Source: Tigriopus japonicus (taxonomy: Eukaryota; Arthropoda; Copepoda; Harpacticoida; Harpacticidae). From it: DNA of 64,000 nt. Within the stretch, counting starts at the first letter, position 1, and each line of letters begins with the position of its first letter. The stretch spans positions 1,447,873-1,511,872 of the forward strand of contig CM021323.1 in assembly GCA_010645155.1 (NCBI GenBank), written 5' to 3'. Both the position numbers and the translations under genes were made by a program. The notes under the pieces are model-generated. The model did no database searches. It was not told the DNA's origin and was given only the letters and a program-made list of their open reading frames with translations. Shown here in pieces: positions 1 through 11,662 of this stretch.

Positions 1-3000
1 CTTTTGGGCGGTGGGCATCGTGCTCTTAGCTGTCATTGCCAAATATGTCCAACACTGGAGATACATTCAACTGGCTATTAACATACCAACTTTGGCCACC
101 ATATTCTACATCTGGTAAGGACACGCGTACCACGAACGCAAAGTAGATAGAGAGTCGGTCCAACGGTAGATGCGAATTTGACTTGAGGATTTAATGCTTA
201 TGCGCATTTTCAACTAGCCACCTGAAGCCATTTGGGGTTGAACTTTATCTGTCAAGTACTCACTATGTAGATTAGTAAGTACGTGGGTGAATACAGTAGA
301 ACTAAGTCAAGAGGTGTGAACATTGATGTGTCGTGGAATAAGGGTTCATTTCTATANNNNNNNNNNNNNNNNNNNNNNNNNNNNNNNNNNNNNNNNNNNN
401 NNNNNNNNNNNNNNNNNNNNNNNNNNNNNNNNNNNNNNNNNNNNNNNNNNNNNNNNNNNNNNNNNNNNNNNNNNNNNNNNNNNNNNNNNNNNNNNNNNNN
501 NNNNNNNNNNNNNNNNNNNNNNNNNNNNNNNNNNNNNNNNNNNNNNNNNNNNNNNNNNNNNNNNNNNNNNNNNNNNNNNNNNNNNNNNNNNNNNNNNNNN
601 NNNNNNNNNNNNNNNNNNNNNNNNNNNNNNNNNNNNNNNNNNNNNNNNNNNNNNNNNNNNNNNNNNNNNNNNNNNNNNNNNNNNNNNNNNNNNNNNNNNN
701 NNNNNNNNNNNNNNNNNNNNNNNNNNNNNNNNNNNNNNNNNNNNNNNNNNNNNNNNNNNNNNNNNNNNNNNNNNNNNNNNNNNNNNNNNNNNNNNNNNNN
801 NNNNNNNNNNNNNNNNNNNNNNNNNNNNNNNNNNNNNNNNNNNNNNNNNNNNNNNNNNNNNNNNNNNNNNNNNNNNNNNNNNNNNNNNNNNNNNNNNNNN
901 NNNNNNNNNNNNNNNNNNNNNNNNNNNNNNNNNNNNNNNNNNNNNNNNNNNNNNNNNNNNNNNCTTTCCATCATCTTGGACGACAACTCCTAAGTCCCTC
1001 ATGGACGATACCTGCTCAATATCACAACCTCCGTTGTCTTTGAGCGGAACATCTAATTTTGATGCCCCATACGTCATTGTACGGAATTTCAATTAGTTCC
1101 GTTGTCTCACAAAACCTAATCAAAGGCTCCCTTAATTTTGGCTTCTATTTGCCATTTCTGAAATCAGAAAATCGACAAAAATGACATGACCTTGAGATTC
1201 ATTAGCAATCCATAAGGTCTAGTTCAATAAAAACTGTTACCTTTTGGCCTGCGCTGGCAATGACCTTTGAAATGTCCCATAATCTCTTGGAAGCCAAACC
1301 TATCATAATTAACGATAATTGCCAATTCAGTCAAAACTTCTTGGTTTTTAGGATCATCCCAGAATCAGTTCGATGGCTTCTGTCTCGGGGGAAGTTGAAA
1401 CGAGCCGAAGATGTCGTGATTCGAATCGCCTCTTACAACTCCTTACGCTTTGATCGAACTTGGTTGCGTGAAGAGATCGCGGAAGTGGATAGGAGACTCC
1501 GGATGCAAACCAGCGATCGAGCTCCAGGAATTCGGGATGTTCTCGGGAATAACAAGATTCGCAAACACTCTTTGGTGTTGTTCTTCATCTGGTTCTCGGT
1601 GTCCTTGTCCTACTACGGGATCTCCTACTCTATTCCGAACTTGAGCGGGGATCGTTATCTCAATTTCATGATCGGAGGAGGAATCGAATTAGGAGCCTAT
1701 TTACTAGCCTTTGTGGTCTTGAACGGCTTTGGTCGGAAATATCCATTAATGATCTATCTTTTACTGAGCGGTGGGCTCTGCATTGGTACGGTTGCCGTGA
1801 GGGAATACGTTCCAGGTGGGTGTAGCTATTCAACTAAGATTATGTTTTAAGAATAAAGTTAATTCTTTCGTATTCCAGACTCTTTCATCAATGTACCCAA
1901 ACTTGTCACAGCCTTGGCCTTAATCGGAAAAGCGGCAGTGGTGAGCTGCTTCTGCAGCATCTTCATTTTCTCCACTGAGATCTTCCCGACCGTGATTCGA
2001 ACCGTTGGTGTTGGATGTTGTGCATTTTTCGGTCGGGTTGGCTCACTTTTGGCCCCACAGATCCTTCTATTGGTAAGGGAAAAGGTCAAGAGCGAGCTCC
2101 AATTGTTTCTCCAAGAAGCTTTCAAATGACCACTTTGAGAATACGAGAAGCGGATTAGTTCAGTTCTTTTTAATTAACCACTCAACGCCATTCATTTCAT
2201 TTCTAGGGGGAGTATTTGTATGGGGATTCACCTCAATTTTTGACCTTTCTGGTATTCGGTATCCTCTCCATAGTGGCTGGCTTCCTGACAGTGTTCTTAC
2301 CGGAGACGCGGTTCAAAGGCCTACCAGATACCGTGAGACAGGCCAGTGTTTTGGGCGAGGACAAGGCCGCCAACAACAATTCGCAGAGAGCCAAGACCAA
2401 GAAGAAGCACTCGCTACTGAGAAATCCGCGAGGATCAGAAGAGAGTCTTCAAGATGAGGCGGGTTACGGCAAAAGCCCTGAGTGGGTGGAGGTATGTACT
2501 AGTACGTATAGGCCACGTGTGTTCAATAATGGATCTATCTTCTTTTGGTTTTGATTGCTCGTGGCCATATGTGAGAAAGTCTCATTTTGTACACGTTTTC
2601 CTAAAAATAGGCTATTGTGTACTACTAAGCTCACTGAACAGACTTGGACAGGTTACTTTTTCCGGTTCTCATGTACCGTACAAGATAATGTGTGAGTCTT
2701 ATTCAAAGAGACCTTTCCATTCATGGCATCAAACAAATTGATGTGTCCGAAAGTAGATCAAATTGCTCATTTTATTTAACGAGAGCGACAAGATTTTGTC
2801 TTAGGTCTTACTTGTCATGCCTTCACAAAAGCCTGTTTTGATTGTATTTTAAAACGCGAGAACAGGGGTGAAAGAAATTTCTTAACCAAATACTGATTTC
2901 TTTAGAATTGATATTCACAAATAGATTTGAAAAACCAATATGTGAAGTGAAGTGCTGTTGGCAAAGAGGATTTATCAAATTCTTGAATTGTCGACCTAAA

Positions 3001-4153
3001 TAAGTTATTTTATGGTTTTTTCTTGGTTCTTCAAACAAATCTCATAAATTCTTGTATCACCTTTAGCGCACGAAATCCCTAGGAAATATCGTTTTAGACT
3101 AATTTTCCATTTAAAGTCTGTTTGGAAAGAAGGTTTGTGGCTTGACTTGGAAATTGAACTAAAATCAATAATATCTTGATGCAATAATTGGCAATCAAAC
3201 TAAATAAAGATAAAAAATATCCAACCTGCGCAAATATGGTATGCCAATTAGTTGTAGGAAAATAAATACGTGTTAAAACGTTAGAGTTGTTTGGTCCTCC
3301 ACGATCTGTTTTGTGATACTTTACAAACAATGATGTCACAACACAGTTACTTCTGAGCAACGGATCAACAATATTGCCATTAACATTTTTCGTTTTAAGA
3401 TGAGCTTGTACATTCTAAATATAACCCCATTTTCGAGTCATCATGAGCTGGTCTGAGTCCAATGAGACACAGAAGCCATTGGAATTTTAAATTTAAATTC
3501 TATATCATATCAAGATGTTCTAAAGCCTATCCAATTAAACTGATATTTCTTTCTTGAAGGTGGACGGAATGATAGTGAGTCGAGGGATCCTGGACAAATC
3601 TTATGGATCTCAAAGCCAACCCAGCACCCTCCAAAAGCAAACCTTCAACTTTGGAGGCTATGGAGACGGTAGCATAGCTTCTCTACCCTACAGTAGTCGA
3701 ACTCTCATGACCAACAGCTCGAGGTCAACCACCTTAGGTGGAATGGGATATGACCCCAATCAACGTCGACCTCTACCACAACCTCTGGAGGCCGAGGAGG
3801 ACGATTTTGGGGAGGAGAACCCCTACGAGACTTTGCCTCACATTGACTCGGATGAGACTCATTCCAGCACGGACGAACCTCGAACCCGGAGGTTTCCCGT
3901 TGATTCCAGTGTACAAATGCAAAGGCTTCAAGAGGAGCCAACCTATGTCACACATCCGGATGATTCCGTGACCAGTGGGCATTCCTTTACTCTTCCAAAA
4001 TTGACTCCCGGGGCTGCCAGTGAGGAGTGCTTATTTCGAAAATCGCACCACGGGACGCTCCTTCATCGAAGTGCGAGTATTAGTCAAGTATCGGGCTTCT
4101 TGAAGAATCGAATCTTGTTGTCAGATGACCTCGGTAATGAGACGAGATTGTAG
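1..4153 (+). CDS. SLC22-type organic ion transporter, 3' part (5' end outside window)
   Basis: Major facilitator membrane carrier of the SLC22 (organic cation/anion/carnitine transporter) family, expected in the plasma membrane. Exons read as 1-114, 1352-1815, 1879-2072, 2207-2491 and 3560-4153; each junction is GT-AG and the joined frame gives 549 residues. The first junction restores W-IIPESVRWLLSRGK, the family loop after TM6. Hydrophobic segments follow (SLVLFFIWFSVSLSYYGISY, YLLAFVVL, YPLMIYLLLSGGLC, a TM10 ending STEIFPTVIRTVGVG, and FLVFGILSIVAGFLTVFLPET), then the family signature LPETRFKGLPDTV. The cytoplasmic tail of roughly 250 residues, rich in Ser, Pro and acidic residues, is long for the family. 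The N-terminal half (large extracellular loop, TM1-4) lies upstream. An N-run lies in the first intron seen. Substrate cannot be told from sequence. Confidence 0.9.
357..963. other. assembly gap (run of N)
   Basis: About 607 undetermined bases. The gap falls between the donor at 114/115 and the acceptor at 1350-1351 of the SLC22 gene. The joined reading frame is continuous across it and restores a conserved motif, so no coding exon need be missing, though a skipped small exon cannot be excluded. Confidence 0.99.
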
Positions 4154-4241
4154 AAGTGGTGCGAGACTACCGAAGACGCCCAAGCATCGCATAGCAAGCA
4201 CTCTAATTGCCATAGAAACCAAAGAAAATAAGTAAGCGAAT

Positions 4242-4247
4242 AATAAA
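4242..4247 (+). terminator. polyadenylation signal AATAAA of the SLC22 gene
   Basis: AATAAA lies 89 bases after the SLC22 stop codon, the first such hexamer downstream, giving a short 3' UTR. Confidence 0.6.
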
Positions 4248-4724
4248 GAAAAGTCGAAGTCAGAAGAACGAGCATCTCGCGGAAGAGACACGTGTGTATT
4301 TTTGTGTTTTCTCTGAGTGAATCTTTCCTTGTTGTTGTCAATATCAGTATCTCAGAAATCGCATATCGAGGGGAGGAAGTACAGAGAGCTAGTGGAAGCA
4401 GGGCACATGAGAAGATTTGAAGATTTGATAGCACTAGCATTTTGACGGGGGCTTATGGGAAACGAGGATTTGCTTTAAGTTGAGACGGATCGAGTGTCCA
4501 AGAGACGATTGTTGCATTTTGAGAGATAACAATATCGACGCCTCAAAATGATCACAAGCCAACATTTCAACGAGCGAAACAGAAGACGTGCTACCAGATC
4601 ACGTTCCAAGTTCTTCCTTGCCACATTGAAAGCCGCTCGTTTTTCTCATTGCTAAATATTTGATGTTACTTATGGCGGTTTTTTTTAGGAACACTTTTTC
4701 CGATCAGGACCGCAAGAAGTGGGT
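4248..4724. other. convergent intergenic stretch
   Basis: The SLC22 gene (+) and ERI1 (-) end toward each other here. The stretch should hold the ERI1 3' UTR. No gene, RNA or repeat is evident. Confidence 0.5.
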
Positions 4725-7437
4725 TTAGACCTTCGTTTGAAGAGCATCTTGATCTTTGAAGGAATTTGTGACTTGCTTCTGTGCTCTATAAATGGCTTCG
4801 GCTTCTTTCCTCGTCACAGCTGTCACGCTTTGCAGCCGGGCGTGGTAGTTATGGGGCGTGGGATGGGCGTTTCTGTTGCCGGTGAGCACTATTTTCTCGT
4901 TAGTTCGGACAAAGGCTCGATCGGAAATTAAGCGAATGAGAACCCTGGCAATATTTCGGGCATCGTCCAATCCAGAGTGGGGTTGACCCTGGAACTCCAT
5001 TTCTAGTGAATAGAGCATATCTTGCAGACCGGGAAGCTTTTGATGAGAGCTGGTACTCGAGTAAAAATCTCCTGGAAGATAATTGAGAAAGGTGTCATCC
5101 TAAGGTTGTCAACTCTTAAAATTTCTTCTCAGAGAGCATTCTTTTTCTAGGTCATTTCATTGTTTGATCAAACTTTTCAATGAGCACGGTACTGTGAAAA
5201 TCATATCAAGTTTGCATGAAAATTCCCAAACACTTTGAGATTGAACCCAAAAATACATTTTACAGCTTAGTAAGATACCGGTTGAATTGGTATTAATTGA
5301 GCAATTGTTGATCAGCTTTAGAGTTACTTTTCTTAATCTGGCACATTTTTTACTCCAAAAAGTGAAAACACGCTCCGGATACTTGAAAACTCAAATTCCC
5401 AAGAAAATAAAAATCGATGATTTTTTCCATTTTTGCATGCTTTGTCACAACCGGTAAAAATATTTTATATCATGTCGCTTCGTTTGCAAAATAACGCCAT
5501 CGAATCAATCGACAAATTTCATTGTAATTAAACTTCAAAACTGAAAATAACCTTTTCTTTCGCCACATTGAAAAGCTATATGAAATTTTTGGGAATTTGT
5601 TTTTTTGATATAAGTGTAGCGATTTTCGACTTTTTGGGGTAAAAAATTGACCATTCAAACCCAAATAACTCAGTTGTTGATGAATGTACTTTAATTCAGT
5701 TCGAATCCAATGGGTAACTTAATGCTTCATAGTCTCTTAATGTAGATTAAGTAGTTTATTGAAAAATGATATTTTCATGATTTTATTATCATTACTAGGT
5801 TTTTAGGTAAATAACTTTTCCCAGGCCTAAACTTTCATAACACAATAAAAGTAAAGTTGTTCCTCATTGAATTGTGGGTCTAAAAAATGCTAAGATGTGT
5901 TTGGGTATTTCGATTCAAACCTAAAATCCTCTTCGAAACACCGTGATCAGGCAATACGATTCGAAACTCTATGATCAAATTTAGAAAACGTTTCTTTTCT
6001 TTTGGCAAATTCAAATTATAAAAATAATAATTATTTTGGTTTGCTTTTCGTAGTGGCACCCTTGAATCTTTCCCAAGAAGGGTCCATACTTTAACTAGGT
6101 CAGAAATATGTACACCAAAGTATGAGCTTTAGCAAACCCTAAGGAAAAAAGCCTCAGTTAGTCTAGTGAAACTACAATTGACATCAATTGTCACCCTGAT
6201 TGACAACGTCCGTACGTTCTCATTTAACCATCATATTTGTCGTGATATTTAATCTCCATTTCTTTTACGTCAATTTTAGAAAACGATTAACGTTGGGTAA
6301 AATTTGACCTAATGAGATACGAATTAGTTACTGGTCTTTCTTTTTCTCTAGGGTAAAAGCTTGGGTAGTTCTTAGTTCCTGGGCTTTTCCACTCATCTAC
6401 GTCAAACTCATTAATATTTCATTTGCACGTTTCTCGTTTGTAATAACTATTTTCGTCGCCAAGGCAAACGAATGAAGGAACCAGTGTGTAACAAAGTGTT
6501 CTAAATTTAGATTTCTTGGCTATCGAACAATGAGAAGTAAGCTAATTTAAGAGCCCTTCTTAAAGCCTATCTAAAGGGTCAAATTTCCAAGTGATTTCGG
6601 CTTCGTTTGCTTAGGCTTTGTGTCCTTACCCTTGTAAAAATTTGCGAAACATTTGCGAAGATTCACCCAATTGAGGCCGTAATCTGGATACTCTGCTTTT
6701 AAATGCTGTGTCTGTAGGAACAGGAAACGTCCCATGTCGAATGGACCATCGGTAACGATTGAATACGAGTATTTGGTCCCACATTGATGCTTTTCATGAA
6801 GCCAACTTTGAAACTGCTGGTGCACTTCACTAAAAGTCTGGGATCCGTCCACGACGGATTGCTCAATTCCAGTCAATGTTCGGCAAAATTCGGAAAGCTT
6901 CGGATTGATTGTGGGCTTACAGTAGGCATGGAAGATATCCACAATATGAGGTGGATCTGCCGAGGAGACCAGGACAGCGGGGAACTCGATAATTTCGTGT
7001 TGGTATCCAGGAGGATTTCGTTCCTCGCAAGTAGCCTCAAAATCGATAACCACAAAGTAGTCTACATTGCGATTCACACTGGGTTCGAGCAGGCCAGCTT
7101 CAATGAGTTTCTGTGCCTTGTAATACTCTTTAAGTCTACGTTTCACGGCTTCTCGTTTCCCGTGACAGTCAAGGTTATTCTGTTTACACTTTTGCTTGAG
7201 GTCGTTGAGATCCATGCGATTGATCTGCCCATTGATAAAGCTTATGGCACTATACACTGGGTGGCTTTGAGTATTCTGATATTCACCCATGGTGGAGCCG
7301 GAAGACATTCGATTTTCTTGGCCACCTCTCTCGAGGACGAGATTCTCTTGGTTTTCCGAGCTCATGGTTCTGCTTTTGACCTTCTTCGGGCTTCGAGTGA
7401 GAGCTTTCAGTATGTCTCTCGACTCTTTGTCGCTCAT
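4725..7437 (-). CDS. ERI1: 3'-5' exoribonuclease ERI1 (3'hExo) with SAP domain
   Basis: DEDDh-type 3'-5' exoribonuclease that in animals trims histone mRNA stem-loop ends, 5.8S rRNA and small RNAs. Two exons, 6630-7437 and 4725-5071, join at a split Gly codon (FYK-G-DFYSS) to give 384 residues; human ERI1 has 349. A SAP-type nucleic-acid-binding motif lies at about 75-110 (MDLNDLKQKCKQNNLDCHGK). The exonuclease fold follows: VIDFEATCEE (D132, E134), TDGPFDMGRF (D230/D234) and PHSGLDDARN (H301, D305/D306), so the DEDDh set is complete. The second exon begins at the cttccag acceptor and supplies the catalytic His, so the first exon alone would be inactive. The intron of about 1.56 kb is AT-rich with no gene seen. 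The start is the first in-frame Met upstream of the SAP motif. Confidence 0.93.
5072..6629 (-). other. ERI1 intron
   Basis: AT-rich intron bounded by gtaagg (6629-6624) and cttccag just above 5071. I see no conserved gene, small RNA or clear transposon ends in it. Confidence 0.8.
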
Positions 7438-8284
7438 TCTGTAGATCTAGAATGTAAAATGACAATGGATGAAAAACCAAGCACAAGGACATCTGTTTGT
7501 TGGACTTGCTTCCCAAGGGAACAAGAGTATCGTTAATCTTTATGTATTGTGTTCTGGATGAGGGAGGAAATTGCAAATATTCAGGCCCGACATCATTTCA
7601 ATTGGGCTTTTTTTGCACAAATAAAGATACAGGAACAAATCATTGGGACAAGATATCGTCATGCCCAAACAACGTTGGCATTTATGTTGCATTTTGTTCC
7701 GTTTACGAGACGAAAGGTGGAAGAGAAAGGGAGGTCCTTGGGCGCTTCGGTTGCCCAAATCAATCTCATGAGGTCCTCCTAAATTTTATGCTACTCATGG
7801 CGGAAACAATTGGGGTTATTTTTATTTTTGACACATCAAGCAAAGTCCGTTTTCCAAACCGCCAGCTTCAACAATGTCTCTTTCAAATATATTGGGTGAG
7901 TTCATCGATGGTTCACAGAAGTACTAATCTGTACAGGTTACACAAACTTTACCGTCATTCTTTGTGGGAGAGCAACAATGTGGTAAAGGTCTTATCGGGA
8001 AATACATAAAAATAGAAGGAATCACCCCTCTCAACAATCATGAGGCCATAAATGAGCCTAAATTAGTGTTCGTTTCTTTGTGCATTGCTTCGCTGATGGA
8101 GAGATCGTCACGAGGTGTGGTTCTATTCCATTTGCCATCCACCTCTCTCCACCCATCACATAAAGGTTCATATTCAAGCTTCATGGCTTGTCAATGACGT
8201 AATAAGGACAAAGTCTGCCATGAGCTAAAGAGTTCACGAGGCCTTTTAAACCCTACGCAAGTTGAAGAACAGAGCCGAATTGGG
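7438..8284. other. ERI1 promoter side and SIK 3' UTR
   Basis: Holds the start side of ERI1 and the 3' UTR of the kinase, both on the minus strand. A minus-strand AATAAA (TTTATT at 7821-7826) lies about 460 bases after the kinase stop and is its likely polyadenylation signal. Reading frames here lack recognisable domains. Confidence 0.5.
7821..7826 (-). terminator. candidate polyadenylation signal of the SIK gene
   Basis: TTTATT on the plus strand reads AATAAA on the coding strand, downstream of the SIK stop codon and before ERI1 starts. Confidence 0.4.
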
Positions 8285-11200
8285 TCAGCTTGTTTCGTCC
8301 ATGGGCTCTGCAGAATAAACTCCCGCTGCAGCTTGTGGGAAGACATGCCTTTGATAATGGTGTTGCATCTGCTGATGTTGTAGAAACAAGTTGGCTTGTT
8401 GCTGTGGATCCAGGGGTTGTCCATTATTGAAGATTACTTTCATCTCGTCACCCATGACATTAGTAACACAAATCTCCGGATTAGGACCAACATCGCTTGT
8501 AGGCAGGGATATGAAGTGATCTTGGCACGACGTCATGGGGAACTTGCCAAAACTCGGCAGATTGCTCGCATGATTGACAAAGGCCTCATCAAAGCTCTGA
8601 GAATGAGCTAAAATGTTGGAGAGACTATTACCAGCCGTCAATTCACTGCCAGTGAGTAAGGGCTTGTTGGCTGAGTGCTTGGATGGGCTCTTCAACGAGT
8701 GACCTCTCGTAAGTCCTTGGGCGCTATTCCGGCCAGAAGGTGCTATAAAAGTTCGACTTGGAACACCTTGAGTGATAGATCCTTTCCATCGGTTTCCGGA
8801 AGACGAAGAACCACCCTGGTCTGGGATAGCAGAGTTGGATGAATCGGTCATGTTGAGGCTTTGGGCAAAATGCTGAGTAAGTGAGGGGGGTGTTGTTCCG
8901 TTGCCTCCACATTCTGACGGACCTGAGGGAGAAGGGGTCTTCTTGCTCGGACTAGAATTATTGACTTGATTCAGTTGCTGGACATGATGCACCGGCGAAT
9001 TGGGATATGAAAATCGACGAGATGTTATTGCGTGACTAATGGGTGGTTCCACCGACCTCGAGCCTGAAGTCATCGTCATGCCCGGATCAGTATTATACAT
9101 ATCATCTATGAGCTGCTGCATGGGTTCACTTTTGGCCGAGTCTCGGCTCACTGATGGCCTCAGACGGTGGACAATGTGAGCATCGCCAGAGTTAACCGAG
9201 CTATCCGAACATCTCCGTGGAGATGGAAATGAGCTTTCTCCGGGAGATGGGGCTCTCAAGAGAAAATTTGGGGACATGTGACCCGAGCTGGCACTACTAT
9301 TGTCTCCCGTGGAAGTTCCAGGCCAAGCTGATGAAGAGGTAGCTGTCTCGAGGTGTAGTCTTCGGCATTCTTCTTGTAAAGCTCTCACATCTGAAGGAGA
9401 AGGATCATTACTGGCTGGGCAGCTATTTTGTTGAGTAAGCGCCCCTCGATGTTGCAGAAAAGCAGGAGAACCTTCGCTGAGCCGTCTCACGGGACTATAT
9501 CTTTCCGTAGCTAAATGTGATGAATGGGATTCCTTAGAGCCACTAGACGAGCCCGCACCCGAAGATGATGAGCCTGATTTGCCTATTTCCATCACAGTTG
9601 AAAGACCTGTTCGTCGTTGGCGAAGACCTGACGTTACTACATTAATTCCCATGGGTTTACTGGGTGAAGTGAGGGGAGATATGGAGACAGAGGCTCCTGA
9701 AAAAGAGGAAGGTGTGACGGGGAGCAACACGGGCGATTGATGTCCTCCCAATGGACTGTGGTTTTGCATTCGAGTTTCAACCTCTTGCACAAGATCTGCA
9801 TTGATTTCAGGTGGTTTCTCGAGCACAGTGTGAAGCCCAGTGCGACGTTTCCGGGGAGAATCTGGTAAGACTGATGTGGCCGGAATTCTCTTGCCTTTTC
9901 CCATGTATTGTTCCACAAAGTAAGGATTATGAGACTCGGACCCGAGGACGACTTCAGCTCCCGGACCTTCAGAGGTGCTATCTCCAGGATTGGAGTGGCT
10001 GGAAGGAGTTGGCGAAGCAAAACTATCCTCGCCGGAGGAATGCGGTGAGCCGCCTATAGAAGCGGGTGCCTCAGCAGATTGAAACTGACCAAAATATCCT
10101 CCTCCATCAGACGCCCTTCTCCCGTGTTGGGATGCCATGCCCAGGGCAGGCGGAGGTTTTAACAAATGTGGGTCTTTGACACTGAAATTCTCCGGTGGCA
10201 TCCGACTAACAAGCGGGGTTAATGTCAAGTTGGTCTGTGGAAGGATATCTCTGAAGTCAGCCGCATGATAACGGAATGGAATGGGTGGGGCATCCGAGCA
10301 ATTTGGAGTCTGTTCTGGGCCTAGAGTGTGTCTCCTGATATTTAAAAGCCGCTCCGTGTCATGAGTGTCCAAGGAGAGTAAAGACATGGAGGATTCTTCA
10401 TTGAACACTTCTGTAGGGCCCTTAGGAGAACTTGGACCACTACTATTTCCACTTGAAGAGGCTCCATTATTGAAGAAGGGAAGCATGGACGTGGGGGACA
10501 ATGGAGGAGGTCCAGGACCCGAGAGTACCACAGACGGGATGTTCACCGAGCCCGGAGTTGTGAGTTGGAGTTGCTTTCTCTCGGTCTCCTTAAGACTGGC
10601 GTTGATCATGTGGTAAATGGCGCTGATGTCGTCGCACTTTTTCTGACTGACACACGATATCACAGCTTCTCGACTGACTTTGGCTCTGCCAACGATATAG
10701 TTCACTATCGCCTCGTTGATGGGCGGGACCTCATCGACAATTCGGCCCTCAGCATCTCGCTGCACAGAATCAGGAATAGGTGACAAAATAGGTGACAAAA
10801 TCTCAACTGTTGGCGGGTGCTTGCTACACCCCATTTTAGACCACGGATGTGAGGCGATCTGGTGTAGACTGAGACGACGTTCCGGGTCAAGCACTAAAAG
10901 ACCTTTAAGTAAATGCTCGCATTGAGAGGACAGGAAGAACGGGATTCGATACTGACACTTCACTACACGGGCACGCAAGTCTTGCAAAGTGGCTCCGTCG
11001 AACGGCAGAGAACCACTGACTAGCACGTATAAGACCACTCCCAACGACCAAATGTCAGCTTTGGGCCCCACGTATTGCTTGCCTTCGAATAATTCCGGAG
11101 CGGCATAAGGGGGACTTCCGCACCAAGTCGAGAGTAATCCCGTCTTCGAAAAGAAGTTACTGAAACCAAAGTCTGCTAACTTGATATTATTCTCGGAATC

Positions 11201-11662
11201 CAAAAGAAGATTTTCCGCTTTGAGATCCCGATGAACCACTCCGTGCGTATGGCAATAGTGGATTGCGGCCAGAATTTGACTAAACACGAAGCAAGCTCGA
11301 GTCTCGTCCATTTTGCCGTTGGACACGAGATGATCAAAGATCTCTCCGTTGGCCGCAAACTCCGTCACAATGTACATCATGGAGTCGGTTTCCATCACTT
11401 GATAGAGTTGAATGATGTTCGGATGGTGGAGCGTTCGCATGATCTCGATCTCTCGATAGATCTTGTTTAAGTTATCTTGATCCAGATCATTTTTCTCCAC
11501 GATCTTGATCGCCACTTGACACTGGGTCAGCCGATGAATACCCAAACGGACTATGGCAAAGTTACCCTTGCCCAAAACCCGTTCCAAGTCATAAAGCCCG
11601 ACCCGAACCAATTGTTCCGCCTTGCCTCGTCGGACCCCACGGGCCGAAGCACGTTTCATCAT
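8285..11662 (-). CDS. salt-inducible kinase (SIK2/SIK3-like), single exon
   Basis: Ser/Thr kinase of the AMPK-related SIK group; family members phosphorylate CRTC coactivators and class IIa HDACs, are switched on by LKB1 and restrained by PKA. The 1125-residue frame is uninterrupted. Kinase domain is about 24-274: GKGNFAIVRLG, VAIK Lys53, HRDLKAEN (D146), DFG (D164), activation loop LLSTWCGSPPYAAPE with the LKB1-target Thr179. A UBA-like domain (INEAIVNYIVGRAKVSREAV) lies at about 315-355. The long Ser/Pro-rich tail has basic 14-3-3/PKA-type motifs: RRHTLG (T446), GRRASDGG (S518), RKRRTGL (T608), RQRRTGL (T685), RRLSEG, RRCSD and RRFSYP (S885). RRHTLG and GRRASDGG resemble SIK3 sites. The intronless CDS is unusual for a SIK gene, but it shows no decay. 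Confidence 0.94.
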   Translation of the reverse strand: MMKRASARGVRRGKAEQLVRVGLYDLERVLGKGNFAIVRLGIHRLTQCQVAIKIVEKNDLDQDNLNKIYREIEIMRTLHHPNIIQLYQVMETDSMMYIVTEFAANGEIFDHLVSNGKMDETRACFVFSQILAAIHYCHTHGVVHRDLKAENLLLDSENNIKLADFGFSNFFSKTGLLSTWCGSPPYAAPELFEGKQYVGPKADIWSLGVVLYVLVSGSLPFDGATLQDLRARVVKCQYRIPFFLSSQCEHLLKGLLVLDPERRLSLHQIASHPWSKMGCSKHPPTVEILSPILSPIPDSVQRDAEGRIVDEVPPINEAIVNYIVGRAKVSREAVISCVSQKKCDDISAIYHMINASLKETERKQLQLTTPGSVNIPSVVLSGPGPPPLSPTSMLPFFNNGASSSGNSSGPSSPKGPTEVFNEESSMSLLSLDTHDTERLLNIRRHTLGPEQTPNCSDAPPIPFRYHAADFRDILPQTNLTLTPLVSRMPPENFSVKDPHLLKPPPALGMASQHGRRASDGGGYFGQFQSAEAPASIGGSPHSSGEDSFASPTPSSHSNPGDSTSEGPGAEVVLGSESHNPYFVEQYMGKGKRIPATSVLPDSPRKRRTGLHTVLEKPPEINADLVQEVETRMQNHSPLGGHQSPVLLPVTPSSFSGASVSISPLTSPSKPMGINVVTSGLRQRRTGLSTVMEIGKSGSSSSGAGSSSGSKESHSSHLATERYSPVRRLSEGSPAFLQHRGALTQQNSCPASNDPSPSDVRALQEECRRLHLETATSSSAWPGTSTGDNSSASSGHMSPNFLLRAPSPGESSFPSPRRCSDSSVNSGDAHIVHRLRPSVSRDSAKSEPMQQLIDDMYNTDPGMTMTSGSRSVEPPISHAITSRRFSYPNSPVHHVQQLNQVNNSSPSKKTPSPSGPSECGGNGTTPPSLTQHFAQSLNMTDSSNSAIPDQGGSSSSGNRWKGSITQGVPSRTFIAPSGRNSAQGLTRGHSLKSPSKHSANKPLLTGSELTAGNSLSNILAHSQSFDEAFVNHASNLPSFGKFPMTSCQDHFISLPTSDVGPNPEICVTNVMGDEMKVIFNNGQPLDPQQQANLFLQHQQMQHHYQRHVFPQAAAGVYSAEPMDETS

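Noticed and set aside
252..1096. Open frames spanning the N run
   Set aside because: They are open only because undetermined bases read as X; the flanks lie in an SLC22 intron.
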